This document shows, piece by piece, positions 29,417 through 37,418 of a stretch of 47,770 nt of DNA. The notes beneath the pieces were generated by a model. It searched no databases. It worked only from the letters and a program-made list of their open reading frames with translations, and was not told the origin of the DNA. This DNA comes from Gammaproteobacteria bacterium (GTDB taxonomy: Bacteria; Pseudomonadota; Gammaproteobacteria; Pseudomonadales; Pseudohongiellaceae): the NCBI GenBank assembly GCA_002731775.1, contig PCCP01000044.1:42028-89797 (forward strand), read 5' to 3'. Position 1 is the stretch's first letter; every line of letters starts with the position of its first letter. The translations under genes were made by a program, and so were the position numbers.

Positions 29417-30208
29417 TTAGTGAATTTTAGCGCGGACGTTTTCCGCCGCCGGTATGACCGTGGCGCGACTCCGTAATGATCGCCACTTTGGCAGGATTGG
29501 AGTTAAAGGAATGCGTTGTTTAATACAAAGTATAAAGTACGCGCCCCCAAACGGGCTCTTGATCGAGGCACCGAATTTTTCAAGCTTATCGGCGTAGCGC
29601 AGCAGTCGTGAAAAATTTAGCGGCAGGAAATGTACTCCGTAATCCACCGATTCGATATGCAATTCCAGCAAATGCAGCCAATCACTGATGCGCTTGCGTG
29701 AAATAAATCGTCCGCGCCAGGGAATATTGATTCTGCGTTTGAAAAACTTCCACAGCCCCCAGTAGCTGATGGGGTTAAAACCTATGATCAGCATCTGCCC
29801 CCCGGGGCGCAACACACGAGTCACTTCTCTCAGCAAGCGATGGCTGTCATCGGTGAAATCGAGAGCATGATGTAAAACCACGACATCGATACTACCGTTT
29901 GCCAGTGGTAACTCCTCGTTATTCGCCACCGGTTGCGTCGATCCAGGTCGATGCACGGGAACAAAAGTTATCTTATGTCCGACCGGGCTGTCCCCGATCA
30001 GAGATACCTCATTGTTGCAGCCGACCTGAAGGATATGATATCCGAACAGACGACTGATGATCGGCGTCACCAGAGTCTGTTCGACCCGAAGTACCGCAAT
30101 ACCTTGTGGCGACTGAAACCATTGGCCCACCAGGGAACTCAACTCGTCGGAATCCGGCATGCCCCTAAGCAGCCGTCGCCGAGTTTTATGTTTAGACAAT
30201 AAGTTCAT
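29417..30208 (-). CDS. class I SAM-dependent methyltransferase (YafS-like)
   Basis: 263 residues. SAM motif LQVGCNNEVSLIG near 55 is a degenerate form of the usual GxGxG. It is followed by LPLANGSIDVVVLHHALDF and REVTRVLRPGGQMLIIGFNP, typical of methyltransferase-11 proteins. The gene is regularly found beside rnhA and dnaQ in gammaproteobacteria. Substrate unknown. ATG 30208 (MNLLSKHKTRRR) is chosen; 17 further codons upstream are open but arginine-rich and less likely. Confidence 0.82.
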   Translation of the reverse strand: MNLLSKHKTRRRLLRGMPDSDELSSLVGQWFQSPQGIAVLRVEQTLVTPIISRLFGYHILQVGCNNEVSLIGDSPVGHKITFVPVHRPGSTQPVANNEELPLANGSIDVVVLHHALDFTDDSHRLLREVTRVLRPGGQMLIIGFNPISYWGLWKFFKRRINIPWRGRFISRKRISDWLHLLELHIESVDYGVHFLPLNFSRLLRYADKLEKFGASIKSPFGGAYFILCIKQRIPLTPILPKWRSLRSRATVIPAAENVRAKIH

Positions 30209-30563
30209 ACTTTTTACCCGTACTCTCATTCGTCTGCCAGCAGACCAGAATTTAACCATCTTTACCGGATTAGTACACCCGCAACAGATCTAGACGCCTC
30301 TGAATAATGGCTTGTATTAAAGAATAGTCACTATATCATGTCGATTTTGTGGTAATAAGAATAACTATGATGACGACAATGCATACGCTTATTTGCTTCA
30401 GCGGCGAAACTAGCTGGGCGATTACTGCCTACGCAAGCGTCGGTGCTAAATCGGGTTCAGCATTGAATCACAGTACAGGAATTCAGGCTGGTCTCGAGTC
30501 AGTTGAATTATTCCTAACAACGAGAGGCTGGAAAGGCGGTTTTTGAAATCCTCGCCGTACTCT
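30209..30563. other. divergent intergenic region; no glyoxalase II gene
   Basis: 355 bp between the methyltransferase and mltD. In Pseudomonas and relatives gloB (glyoxalase II) stands here; no HxHxDH metal motif is found in any frame, so gloB is absent from this place. A plus-strand open frame of 65 codons (30349-30546) has no family features. The region is likely just two back-to-back promoters. Confidence 0.5.
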
Positions 30564-32171
30564 ATGCGTCAATTCGATACCCGCTCCCTGTTTCGACGCC
30601 TGTGCTTGCTAGCTTGCATCGGCACCCTTCTCAGCTGCCAGACAACTCCGGAAAATACCCGTGATGCTGCAACCGTCGCCGTAGCGGCACCGAACCCGGC
30701 CGCCGCCGTGACCTCCATAGGCGTCACCGCCGCTCCCATTAACATCATCACACCGGTCGCGGCGGGCTACGACGATTTGTGGCAACGCATGCAAGCCGGA
30801 TTTCAACTCGGGGATGACTACGCCCAGCCAGAAGTGGTTTCACGTCTGCAATCCTATACTGGCAATCAACGTTATTTTGATCTCATCACCGAGCGAGCGG
30901 CGCCGTTTCTCTATTGGATTGTCGAGGAGATCGATCGCCGTCACCTACCCCAGGAACTGGCCCTGGTACCGATAGTAGAAAGCACTTTTGATCCCAATGC
31001 CTATTCCAGGGAACACGCGGTTGGACTCTGGCAATTTATCGGTGCCACCGGGAAGAGTTTCGGACTACAGCAGGATTGGTGGTACGATGCCAGGAGAGAA
31101 CCTCAAGCCGCTACCATCGCGGCACTGAATTATTTACAAATTCTTTATGACCAGTTCGATGAGAACTGGATGTTGGCACTTGCCGCCTATAACACCGGAG
31201 ATGGCAATCTGCGCAGGGCAATAAGAAACAGCGGCCAGGAGGCTGCGATCATCGATTTCTGGAGTCTGCCCCTTGCCCGCGAAACTCACGCTCACGTCGC
31301 CAAGATCCTTGCCCTGGCTAAAATTATTTCCGACAGCGAAGCTTTTGGAGTCGAATTACGGCGGATTCCAAACTCAGCAGCGCTGTCGTCGGTAGAAATT
31401 GGCGCCCAGATCAATATCGCCCAGGCTGCAGAATTGGCGCAGATTGGCTACGCCGAGTTACGCGCACTGAATCCGGGCTATCTGCAGTGGGCTACCCATC
31501 CGGATCATCCTCAGACCTTGTTGCTGCCGCCAGAGAACGCCGAGGCACTCCTGACTGGATTGCAAACCCTGCACCAGACTGAACTGCCAAGCTGGGATCG
31601 TTATCAGATCGCAGCGGGAGACACCCTCGGTGGTATCGCACGCAGATTGGGCACCCGAGTCGACATTTTGCAGACGGTTAACCAAATTCAAGGCAGTCAG
31701 ATCATTGCAGGAAGATCTCTATTGATTCCCCGCCTCGACAACCTCGGCGCCGATCTCTCACTTTTCAGCATTCCCTCATTGCCCCTGAGCCGGCGCGCTC
31801 CCATGACCCTGCCCGCTAGTCACAGGGTAAGACGCGGCGATAATTTATGGAGCATAGCGAAGCGATACGACCTGAGATCCAGAGATATCGCCAGTTGGAA
31901 TCAGATCGAGCTGGATTCGATATTGCAACGTGGACAAATTCTGGACTTAAGCTTCGCTATTTCCGAGACCGACGGCGGCACGGAGACGCCACCCTCTGCC
32001 AGCGAGGAGACTTACCTGGTGAGATCGGGCGATTCCATGGCCAGGATCGCAGCACGCTTCAATACGTCCCTGGAAGACTTGTTATTATGGAATAGCATTG
32101 ATTCTAACCACATAATCTATCCAGGCCAGCTGATACAAATCTCACCGCTGGGGTTATCGGAGCTTAATTAG
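30564..32171 (+). CDS. mltD: membrane-bound lytic murein transglycosylase D
   Basis: 535 residues. Lipoprotein signal with lipobox LLSC (Cys 25) after a hydrophobic stretch, then an Ala/Thr-rich linker. The transglycosylase domain (about 90-260) has VPIVESTFDPNAYS with the catalytic Glu, AVGLWQFIGATGK and ALAAYNTGDGNL. Three LysM domains follow at about 345-390, 425-470 and 485-530 (YQIAAGDTLGGIARR, HRVRRGDNLWSIAKR, YLVRSGDSMARIAAR). Cleaves murein glycan to anhydro-muropeptides at the outer-membrane inner face. ATG 30564 places the lipobox correctly; a TTG seven codons earlier is possible. The POT transporter begins 2 bp after the stop. Confidence 0.95.
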   Translation: MRQFDTRSLFRRLCLLACIGTLLSCQTTPENTRDAATVAVAAPNPAAAVTSIGVTAAPINIITPVAAGYDDLWQRMQAGFQLGDDYAQPEVVSRLQSYTGNQRYFDLITERAAPFLYWIVEEIDRRHLPQELALVPIVESTFDPNAYSREHAVGLWQFIGATGKSFGLQQDWWYDARREPQAATIAALNYLQILYDQFDENWMLALAAYNTGDGNLRRAIRNSGQEAAIIDFWSLPLARETHAHVAKILALAKIISDSEAFGVELRRIPNSAALSSVEIGAQINIAQAAELAQIGYAELRALNPGYLQWATHPDHPQTLLLPPENAEALLTGLQTLHQTELPSWDRYQIAAGDTLGGIARRLGTRVDILQTVNQIQGSQIIAGRSLLIPRLDNLGADLSLFSIPSLPLSRRAPMTLPASHRVRRGDNLWSIAKRYDLRSRDIASWNQIELDSILQRGQILDLSFAISETDGGTETPPSASEETYLVRSGDSMARIAARFNTSLEDLLLWNSIDSNHIIYPGQLIQISPLGLSELN

Positions 32172-32173
32172 TC

Positions 32174-33733
32174 ATGACAGATACCGCCATCAACCGTACC
32201 GGCACCGGCGAATTCCTCGGGCATCCCACCGGCCTGGTGGTTTGCTTCCTCACCGAGATGTGGGAACGCTTCAGCTACTACGGCATGCGCGCCTTGCTGA
32301 TCTTTTATCTTACCCAGCACTTCCTGTTTACGGATGGGGCCGCAGCCGGAATCTACGGTGCCTATATTTCGCTGGTGTATATAACACCTGTTATAGGAGG
32401 AATGGTAGCCGACCGCTATCTGGGACCCTCTAAAGCGGTGATTCTAGGTGCCCTGCTCCTGGTCGCCGGGCATGCAGGCATGGCGATCGAGGGAGCGCAG
32501 GCCATGGAAGTCACCGTACGTGGTCAGATCGAGGTACAACGAGATCCGTTCTACTTGCAGCTGTTCTACCTGTCGCTGGCGCTAATAATCATGGGGGTAG
32601 GATTCCTCAAAGCCAATATATCGACTCTGGTTGGTTCCATGTATGAGCGTAAAGACGCCAGAAGAGATGGGGCCTTTACCCTGTTTTATATGGGCATCAA
32701 TCTGGGATCCTTTCTCGGCGCCATCGCCTGTGGATTTTTATTGCAGTACAAGGGATTCAGCTGGGGATTCGGCGCAGCTGGCGTAGGCATGCTGGCGGGA
32801 CTCGTGGTATTTTTACGCGGACGCCACTTGTTTGGTGATGCTGGCCAACCCTCTAATCCCGCCTTATTGTCACAGAATATCGGTTTCGGGCTTAACCGCG
32901 AAATTCTGGTCTATCTACTTTCCCTGCTTGGTGTGTTGGTATTCTGGCAGTTGATTCAGTTTCGCGCGGTAGTAGGAGGCATCCTCAGCCTGTCTCTGGT
33001 TTCGATGACAGCCATCGTTATCGGCTACGCCTTTACAAAATGCGAGCGTGAGGACAGAAACAGAATGATCGTCTGCCTGTTCCTGATGAGCTACCAGATC
33101 GTATTCTGGGGTCTGTTCGAGCAGACCGGCAGCTCACTCAATTTGATGACCGATAGAAATGTAGATCGTATCGTCTTTGGTTTCGAAATTCCCGCCGCTG
33201 CTTTTCAGTCGGTGAATGCCTTCTTCATCATTACCCTTGCACCGATCTTCAGTGCCGGCTGGTTATACCTTGCTCGTCGCGGCTGGGAGCCTTCCACGCC
33301 GATGAAATTTGCATTGTCGTTGATCCAACTGGGATTGGGCTTCCTATTCCTGGTCTATGGCGCATCCCTGGCCAGCGATCCTACCCAGGTCGCACTGGTA
33401 TGGCTGGTGCTGCTGTACTTGCTGCATACCACGGGCGAGCTCTGCATCTCCCCGGTAGGTCTATCGATGACCACAAAATTGTCGGCGCCAAAGGTTGTGG
33501 GCATGATGATGGGATGTTGGTTTCTTGCTTCAGCGGCCGGCAACTACGTGTCCGGGACGATTGCCGCGATGACCGGCTCAGACACGATTGGGGGCGAGGT
33601 CGTCGATCCGGGGGCGGCGCTGGCTACGTACATGGAAGTCTATAGTACCGCTGGCTGGTATAGCATCGGCGCCGGCGTGCTATGCATCCTGCTGGTACCC
33701 TTATTAAAATACTATATGCATGGCATCAAATAG
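32174..33733 (+). CDS. POT/PTR-family proton-coupled peptide transporter
   Basis: 519 residues, about 14 membrane helices. EMWERFSYYGMRALLIFY near residue 28 contains the ExxERFxYYG proton-coupling motif, with VADRYLG after helix 2, FTLFYMGINLGSFLGAIACG in helix 5 and a C-terminal GELCISPVGLSM, all typical of POT di/tripeptide importers (DtpA/YdgR type). Imports small peptides with protons across the inner membrane. It starts 2 bp after mltD, so the two are co-expressed. Confidence 0.92.
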   Translation: MTDTAINRTGTGEFLGHPTGLVVCFLTEMWERFSYYGMRALLIFYLTQHFLFTDGAAAGIYGAYISLVYITPVIGGMVADRYLGPSKAVILGALLLVAGHAGMAIEGAQAMEVTVRGQIEVQRDPFYLQLFYLSLALIIMGVGFLKANISTLVGSMYERKDARRDGAFTLFYMGINLGSFLGAIACGFLLQYKGFSWGFGAAGVGMLAGLVVFLRGRHLFGDAGQPSNPALLSQNIGFGLNREILVYLLSLLGVLVFWQLIQFRAVVGGILSLSLVSMTAIVIGYAFTKCEREDRNRMIVCLFLMSYQIVFWGLFEQTGSSLNLMTDRNVDRIVFGFEIPAAAFQSVNAFFIITLAPIFSAGWLYLARRGWEPSTPMKFALSLIQLGLGFLFLVYGASLASDPTQVALVWLVLLYLLHTTGELCISPVGLSMTTKLSAPKVVGMMMGCWFLASAAGNYVSGTIAAMTGSDTIGGEVVDPGAALATYMEVYSTAGWYSIGAGVLCILLVPLLKYYMHGIK

Positions 33734-33860
33734 TGCAGCAGGACGGCGGCAGCAGCGACGTATTTCACCGGCTATGCCGTCAACCGTTCACCACGGGAAA
33801 ATAGTTCCTGTTTGCAGTAAAATAAAATCTTCTTCGACAAGGGTTCTGCGGGATTGAAAT

Positions 33861-34661
33861 ATGGGTTTTTTAGCAGGTAAGCGTGTATTGATTTTGGGAG
33901 TAGCCAGTAAACTCTCCATTGCCTCGGGTATCGCTGCGGCCATGCATAAAGAGGGCGCCGAACTCGCCTTTAGCTATCAGAATGAAAGACTGAAGGACCG
34001 TGTCCTGAAAATTGCCGAATCCTACGGCTCAGATCTTGTCTATCCCTGTGATGTCACCAGGGATGAAGAAATTCAGAATTTATTTTCGTCTCTGTCCGCA
34101 AACTGGGATGGCCTCGATGGCCTGGTTCACTGCCTTGCCTATGCCCCGGCCAATGAACTGGATGGTAACTATGTCGATGTCACCACTCGCGAGGGCTTTC
34201 TGATGGCCCACGAGATCAGCTCCTATAGCTTCGTAGCGCTAGCACAGGCTGCTAGAGCACTTATGGACGGCCGCAACGGCTCCCTGCTAACGCTAAGCTA
34301 TCTGGGCGCAATACGCAGCCTGCCCAATTACAACGTGATGGGGCTGGCCAAGGCGAGTCTGGAAGCGAATGTCCGCTATATGGCAGCCAGCCTCGGGCCC
34401 GCCGGGACGCGGGTAAATGCCATTTCAGCCGGCCCCATAAGAACGCTGGCGGCGGCGGGAATCAAGAGTTTCCGGAAAATGTTACAACACAATGCCGGGC
34501 AAACACCTTTGCGTCGCAACGTTACTATCGAGGAAGTGGGCAGTGCAGCAAGCTTTCTGTGTTCCGATCTAGCCTCTGGGATCAGCGGAGAAATTCTGTA
34601 TGTCGATGGCGGTTTCAATACGACCGCGATGGGATTTCTGAATCAATCTGAGACAGATTAG
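33861..34661 (+). CDS. fabI: enoyl-ACP reductase (NADH), FabI
   Basis: 266 residues. Nucleotide motif [13 protein letters not shown] near residue 13 and catalytic [20 protein letters not shown] near 146-165 with Tyr-x6-Lys, followed by [16 protein letters not shown], nearly as in E. coli FabI. Last step of each fatty acid elongation cycle; target of triclosan-type inhibitors in this family. It is convergent with ppiD, an arrangement also found in Pseudomonas. ATG 33861. Confidence 0.97.
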   Translation: MGFLAGKRVLILGVASKLSIASGIAAAMHKEGAELAFSYQNERLKDRVLKIAESYGSDLVYPCDVTRDEEIQNLFSSLSANWDGLDGLVHCLAYAPANELDGNYVDVTTREGFLMAHEISSYSFVALAQAARALMDGRNGSLLTLSYLGAIRSLPNYNVMGLAKASLEANVRYMAASLGPAGTRVNAISAGPIRTLAAAGIKSFRKMLQHNAGQTPLRRNVTIEEVGSAASFLCSDLASGISGEILYVDGGFNTTAMGFLNQSETD

Positions 34662-34732
34662 CGCTGCTGCCTCCAAGGAACCGCTGGTTAAGTATGCAAA
34701 GTCTCTGCCTTAAACCGCGGCTTGTATTCCAG

Positions 34733-36622
34733 CTAAAATGTGTCGAAGGCGTTGGTAGATTGCTGGATCTCGGCAGTCTCCCGTAAATTAGCGACGAAGG
34801 CCCGAAAATCACTGGAGCCCAAATCTGTCAGCAGGGCGTTGGTCATCGCGTTTCGTTCTTCTTGTTGTAGGGATTCCAGCGATCCCGGGTCCACCTGGGT
34901 TAATTCGATAAGCACAAAGGTGCTGTTGTCGAGGGTGATATCGGCCCGTTCCGGGCCATCCTGTGGCGCCCGCATGGCAAATACCTGTTGCAGTATTTGA
35001 CGGTTAATATTGAAGGCGACTCTCGCTGCAGCTTTCTCCTCAATCCACTCAAGCTCGTTACTCACCAATACATCATCCAGGTCGGCGCCCGTCTCGATGA
35101 CGCTCAATATTTCATCACCGAGAGCCTGTACCGCATCTCGTTCCATCTGAGTACGCAACAGTACTGCGATCTCTGACTCTACTTCGCTCAGCGGTCGAAT
35201 ACTGGATTCATCAAATTGCTTAACCCTTAGTACCACACTCTTGCTGGAGTCCAGTTCCACCACTTCACTGTTATTGCCGTCCAGCAAAACGTCATCGGAA
35301 AATGCCGCTGCAATCACCGACTGATTGGAAAAAATACTGTTGCCGCCGCTTCGACCGAAAGCCTTACTTTCCAGGACTTCTAAATCCAAATCTGTTGCTA
35401 TCGTCTGTAAATCACCCGTTTCAAATGCAAGATTGGACAGATCTTCTAGACGCTCTGCGTAGATTAGGGCTACCTGAGCACTCTTGAACTCCTGCTCTAT
35501 TCTGGCGGAAACTTCATCGTAGGATACAAATTCATTTTCGGAATCCTCGGTGAGCTTGACTATGTGAACTCCAAACTCGGTAACAATCGGCACGGATATC
35601 TCATCGACTGCCATGCTGTTTAGTGCGGTTTCGATTTCGGCCGGGAACGCGCTACCGCCGGTGTAGCCGATATCACCACCCTCTTCTGCCGATACCACAT
35701 CGCTGGAAAGTTCCAATGCTACAACCGCAAAATCCTCTCCGTCGATGATGCGCTGCCGGGCTTGTGCAGCCTGCTGCAGAGCTTGTTGCTGCGATCGTTC
35801 GCCACCTACTTCGAACAGGATATGTGAGGCTCGTCTCTCAGTCGACCCTTCGAAGGCCTCACGTTCCTGTTCGTACTGTGCTAATAGTTCGTCTTCGTCT
35901 ACTTCGATCGCGGCGGCAATTGCTAGTTGATCCAGCAGCACGTAACTCACCACCACCGTCTCTTCTTTAGTAAAATTCGACTGATTGTCATTGTAATAGG
36001 ATTGAATTTCGTCATCGCCAATCACCATCCCCAGCGTCCTGGCGCCCATGGGGATGGACAGATACCTAAAATCGCGAGTTTGTGCCGACAGCTCTGCCAG
36101 CCTCTTTAACTCGGATTCAGTGACAAAATTTGAACTCGAATATGCACTCGCCACCTGCGACAACAGCATCTGCTGGCGTAAGAGTTGGCGATAAGTTGGC
36201 ACGCTGTAGCCCTGGCTGGCCATGGTTCGAACCGCCAGCTCTGAATCGAATTCGCCGTTTAGCTGAAATTGAGGAGTCTGAATAATCGCCCGGTCGATGT
36301 GGTCGCTGGAGATGCTCATGTCGGCATTTTCAGCCGACTGCCGTAACACCGTCTCCTCTATCAGCTGGCTCAATGCAATTTGTTGCAACAGGCCTTGATC
36401 CAGGGAATCGATCCCGGAGCCAATCGAATTAATCAGTGACCGGGTACTAAACTGCAACTGGGCTTCATTAATTTCCTCACCGTTAACTTCTGCCACTGGC
36501 GGCGCGGTGGTAAATCCTCCAATGATGGAATCGACTCCGAACAGCGCAAATACGGCTATGATGAGTCCAATGATGATCTTGGCGATGACGCCCTGTGAAT
36601 TGTCCCGAATATCTTGCAACAT
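34733..36622 (-). CDS. ppiD: periplasmic folding factor PpiD (SurA_N/PpiC)
   Basis: 629 residues (E. coli 623). One N-terminal membrane anchor (about 12-36, AKIIIGLIIAVFALFGVDSI), a SurA-N-like chaperone region (about 38-200), a PpiC parvulin domain (about 265-365: RRASHILFEVGG, EGGDIGYTGG, FGVHIVKLTE) and a C-terminal chaperone tail. Helps newly exported proteins leave the Sec channel. ATG 36622. It is the last gene of the tig-clpP-clpX-lon-hupB-ppiD block, 296 bp after hupB with a terminator between. Confidence 0.95.
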   Translation of the reverse strand: MLQDIRDNSQGVIAKIIIGLIIAVFALFGVDSIIGGFTTAPPVAEVNGEEINEAQLQFSTRSLINSIGSGIDSLDQGLLQQIALSQLIEETVLRQSAENADMSISSDHIDRAIIQTPQFQLNGEFDSELAVRTMASQGYSVPTYRQLLRQQMLLSQVASAYSSSNFVTESELKRLAELSAQTRDFRYLSIPMGARTLGMVIGDDEIQSYYNDNQSNFTKEETVVVSYVLLDQLAIAAAIEVDEDELLAQYEQEREAFEGSTERRASHILFEVGGERSQQQALQQAAQARQRIIDGEDFAVVALELSSDVVSAEEGGDIGYTGGSAFPAEIETALNSMAVDEISVPIVTEFGVHIVKLTEDSENEFVSYDEVSARIEQEFKSAQVALIYAERLEDLSNLAFETGDLQTIATDLDLEVLESKAFGRSGGNSIFSNQSVIAAAFSDDVLLDGNNSEVVELDSSKSVVLRVKQFDESSIRPLSEVESEIAVLLRTQMERDAVQALGDEILSVIETGADLDDVLVSNELEWIEEKAAARVAFNINRQILQQVFAMRAPQDGPERADITLDNSTFVLIELTQVDPGSLESLQQEERNAMTNALLTDLGSSDFRAFVANLRETAEIQQSTNAFDTF

Positions 36623-36720
36623 AATTGTCTAAAACCTTCCTCTGCCAGAAAATAATCGGCAGTAACATTACACTCTTTCAACAGCACCCAAACTAACTCT
36701 GCAAAATACTAGGTGAAACC

Positions 36721-36750
36721 AAAAAGGCGCACCAAATTAGATGCGCCCTT
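36721..36750 (-). terminator. rho-independent terminator after hupB
   Basis: On the minus strand AAGGGCGCA and TGCGCCTTTTT form a stem (GGCGCA/TGCGCC core, extended by G-T and A-T pairs) with a run of T. It separates hupB from ppiD. Confidence 0.75.
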
Positions 36751-36894
36751 GAATGTTGATGCTAGACTCGCCAAGGACGAGAGCATCCATTACCTATTGT
36801 TAGCTATTATTACGTTATGCTTATTGCCAGGCAAAGCTGCCACTCTTGTAACATAGCGTAAAGCAGCAGTTTCCAAACTGGTTTTAAAACAACT

Positions 36895-36968
36895 TAAGCC
36901 AGCGTATTAATTGCATCCTTAAACGTAAGCGTAAGCCAGCGTATTAACTGTATCCTTAAGCGCTTTAC
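36895..36968. repeat. 37-bp tandem duplication at the 3' end of hupB
   Basis: Two copies with period 37 start at 36895 and 36932 with TAAGCCAGCGTATTAA. The first 31 bases match at 28 positions. The copy at 36932 is inside hupB; the other is just after its stop and still contains a former gene end (CTG GCT TAA on the coding strand). Confidence 0.9.
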
Positions 36969-37212
36969 CTGCCTTAAAGCTTGGCACTTTCGCCGCTTTA
37001 ATTTGAATCGGCTCACCGGTTTGTGGATTACGACCAATACGCGCCGCTCTATGTTTCGTAGCGAAGGTACCAAACCCCACCAACACGACGGGTTCTTCTT
37101 TTTTTAACGAGTCTGTAATAGCATCAATCATCGCATCGATTGCTCGACCCGCAGCAGCCTTAGGAAGGTCCGCGCTGGTAGCGACTGCATCTACTAATTC
37201 TGATTTATTCAC
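36919..37212 (-). CDS. hupB: DNA-binding protein HU-beta with altered C-terminus
   Basis: 97 residues; family members are about 90. The HU fold is complete: [11 protein letters not shown] at the start, [20 protein letters not shown] as the beta-arm base, and the arm [22 protein letters not shown]. After KDTVNTLA the protein continues YAYV, a tail created by the 37-bp duplication that changed the old TAA to TAC and shifted frame. The start is GTG 37212 with AGGGG 6 bases upstream. It has its own strong promoter after lon and a terminator before ppiD. Compacts and bends DNA as a dimer. Confidence 0.96.
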   Translation of the reverse strand: MNKSELVDAVATSADLPKAAAGRAIDAMIDAITDSLKKEEPVVLVGFGTFATKHRAARIGRNPQTGEPIQIKAAKVPSFKAGKALKDTVNTLAYAYV

Positions 37213-37372
37213 GTTATCCCCTTTTTATTAATGTAAAAATTCTATCGATGAATGCCCAGTTTCTACACCGATACAAATTATCTTTCGACGATTTCAATGC
37301 AGAATCCCAGAGCATTGATTGGAACTAATTCGATCCCTAAAGTTTGTCCTATTCCTGCTGTATGCCTGAGTC

Positions 37373-37402
37373 TTTATACCAATAGCAGGAAAGTCATGTC
37401 AA
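37373..37402 (-). promoter_or_regulatory. strong sigma-70 promoter of hupB
   Basis: Minus strand TTGACA (37402-37397), 18-bp spacer, TATAAA (37378-37373) with TGG just before it. It begins about 17 bp past the lon stop and predicts a leader of about 150 nt. Confidence 0.75.
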
Positions 37403-37418
37403 CCGAAAACACTTAAAT

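Noticed and set aside
30349-30546. 65-codon frame as a gloB remnant
   Set aside because: No HxHxDH or other glyoxalase II motif and no similarity that I can see.
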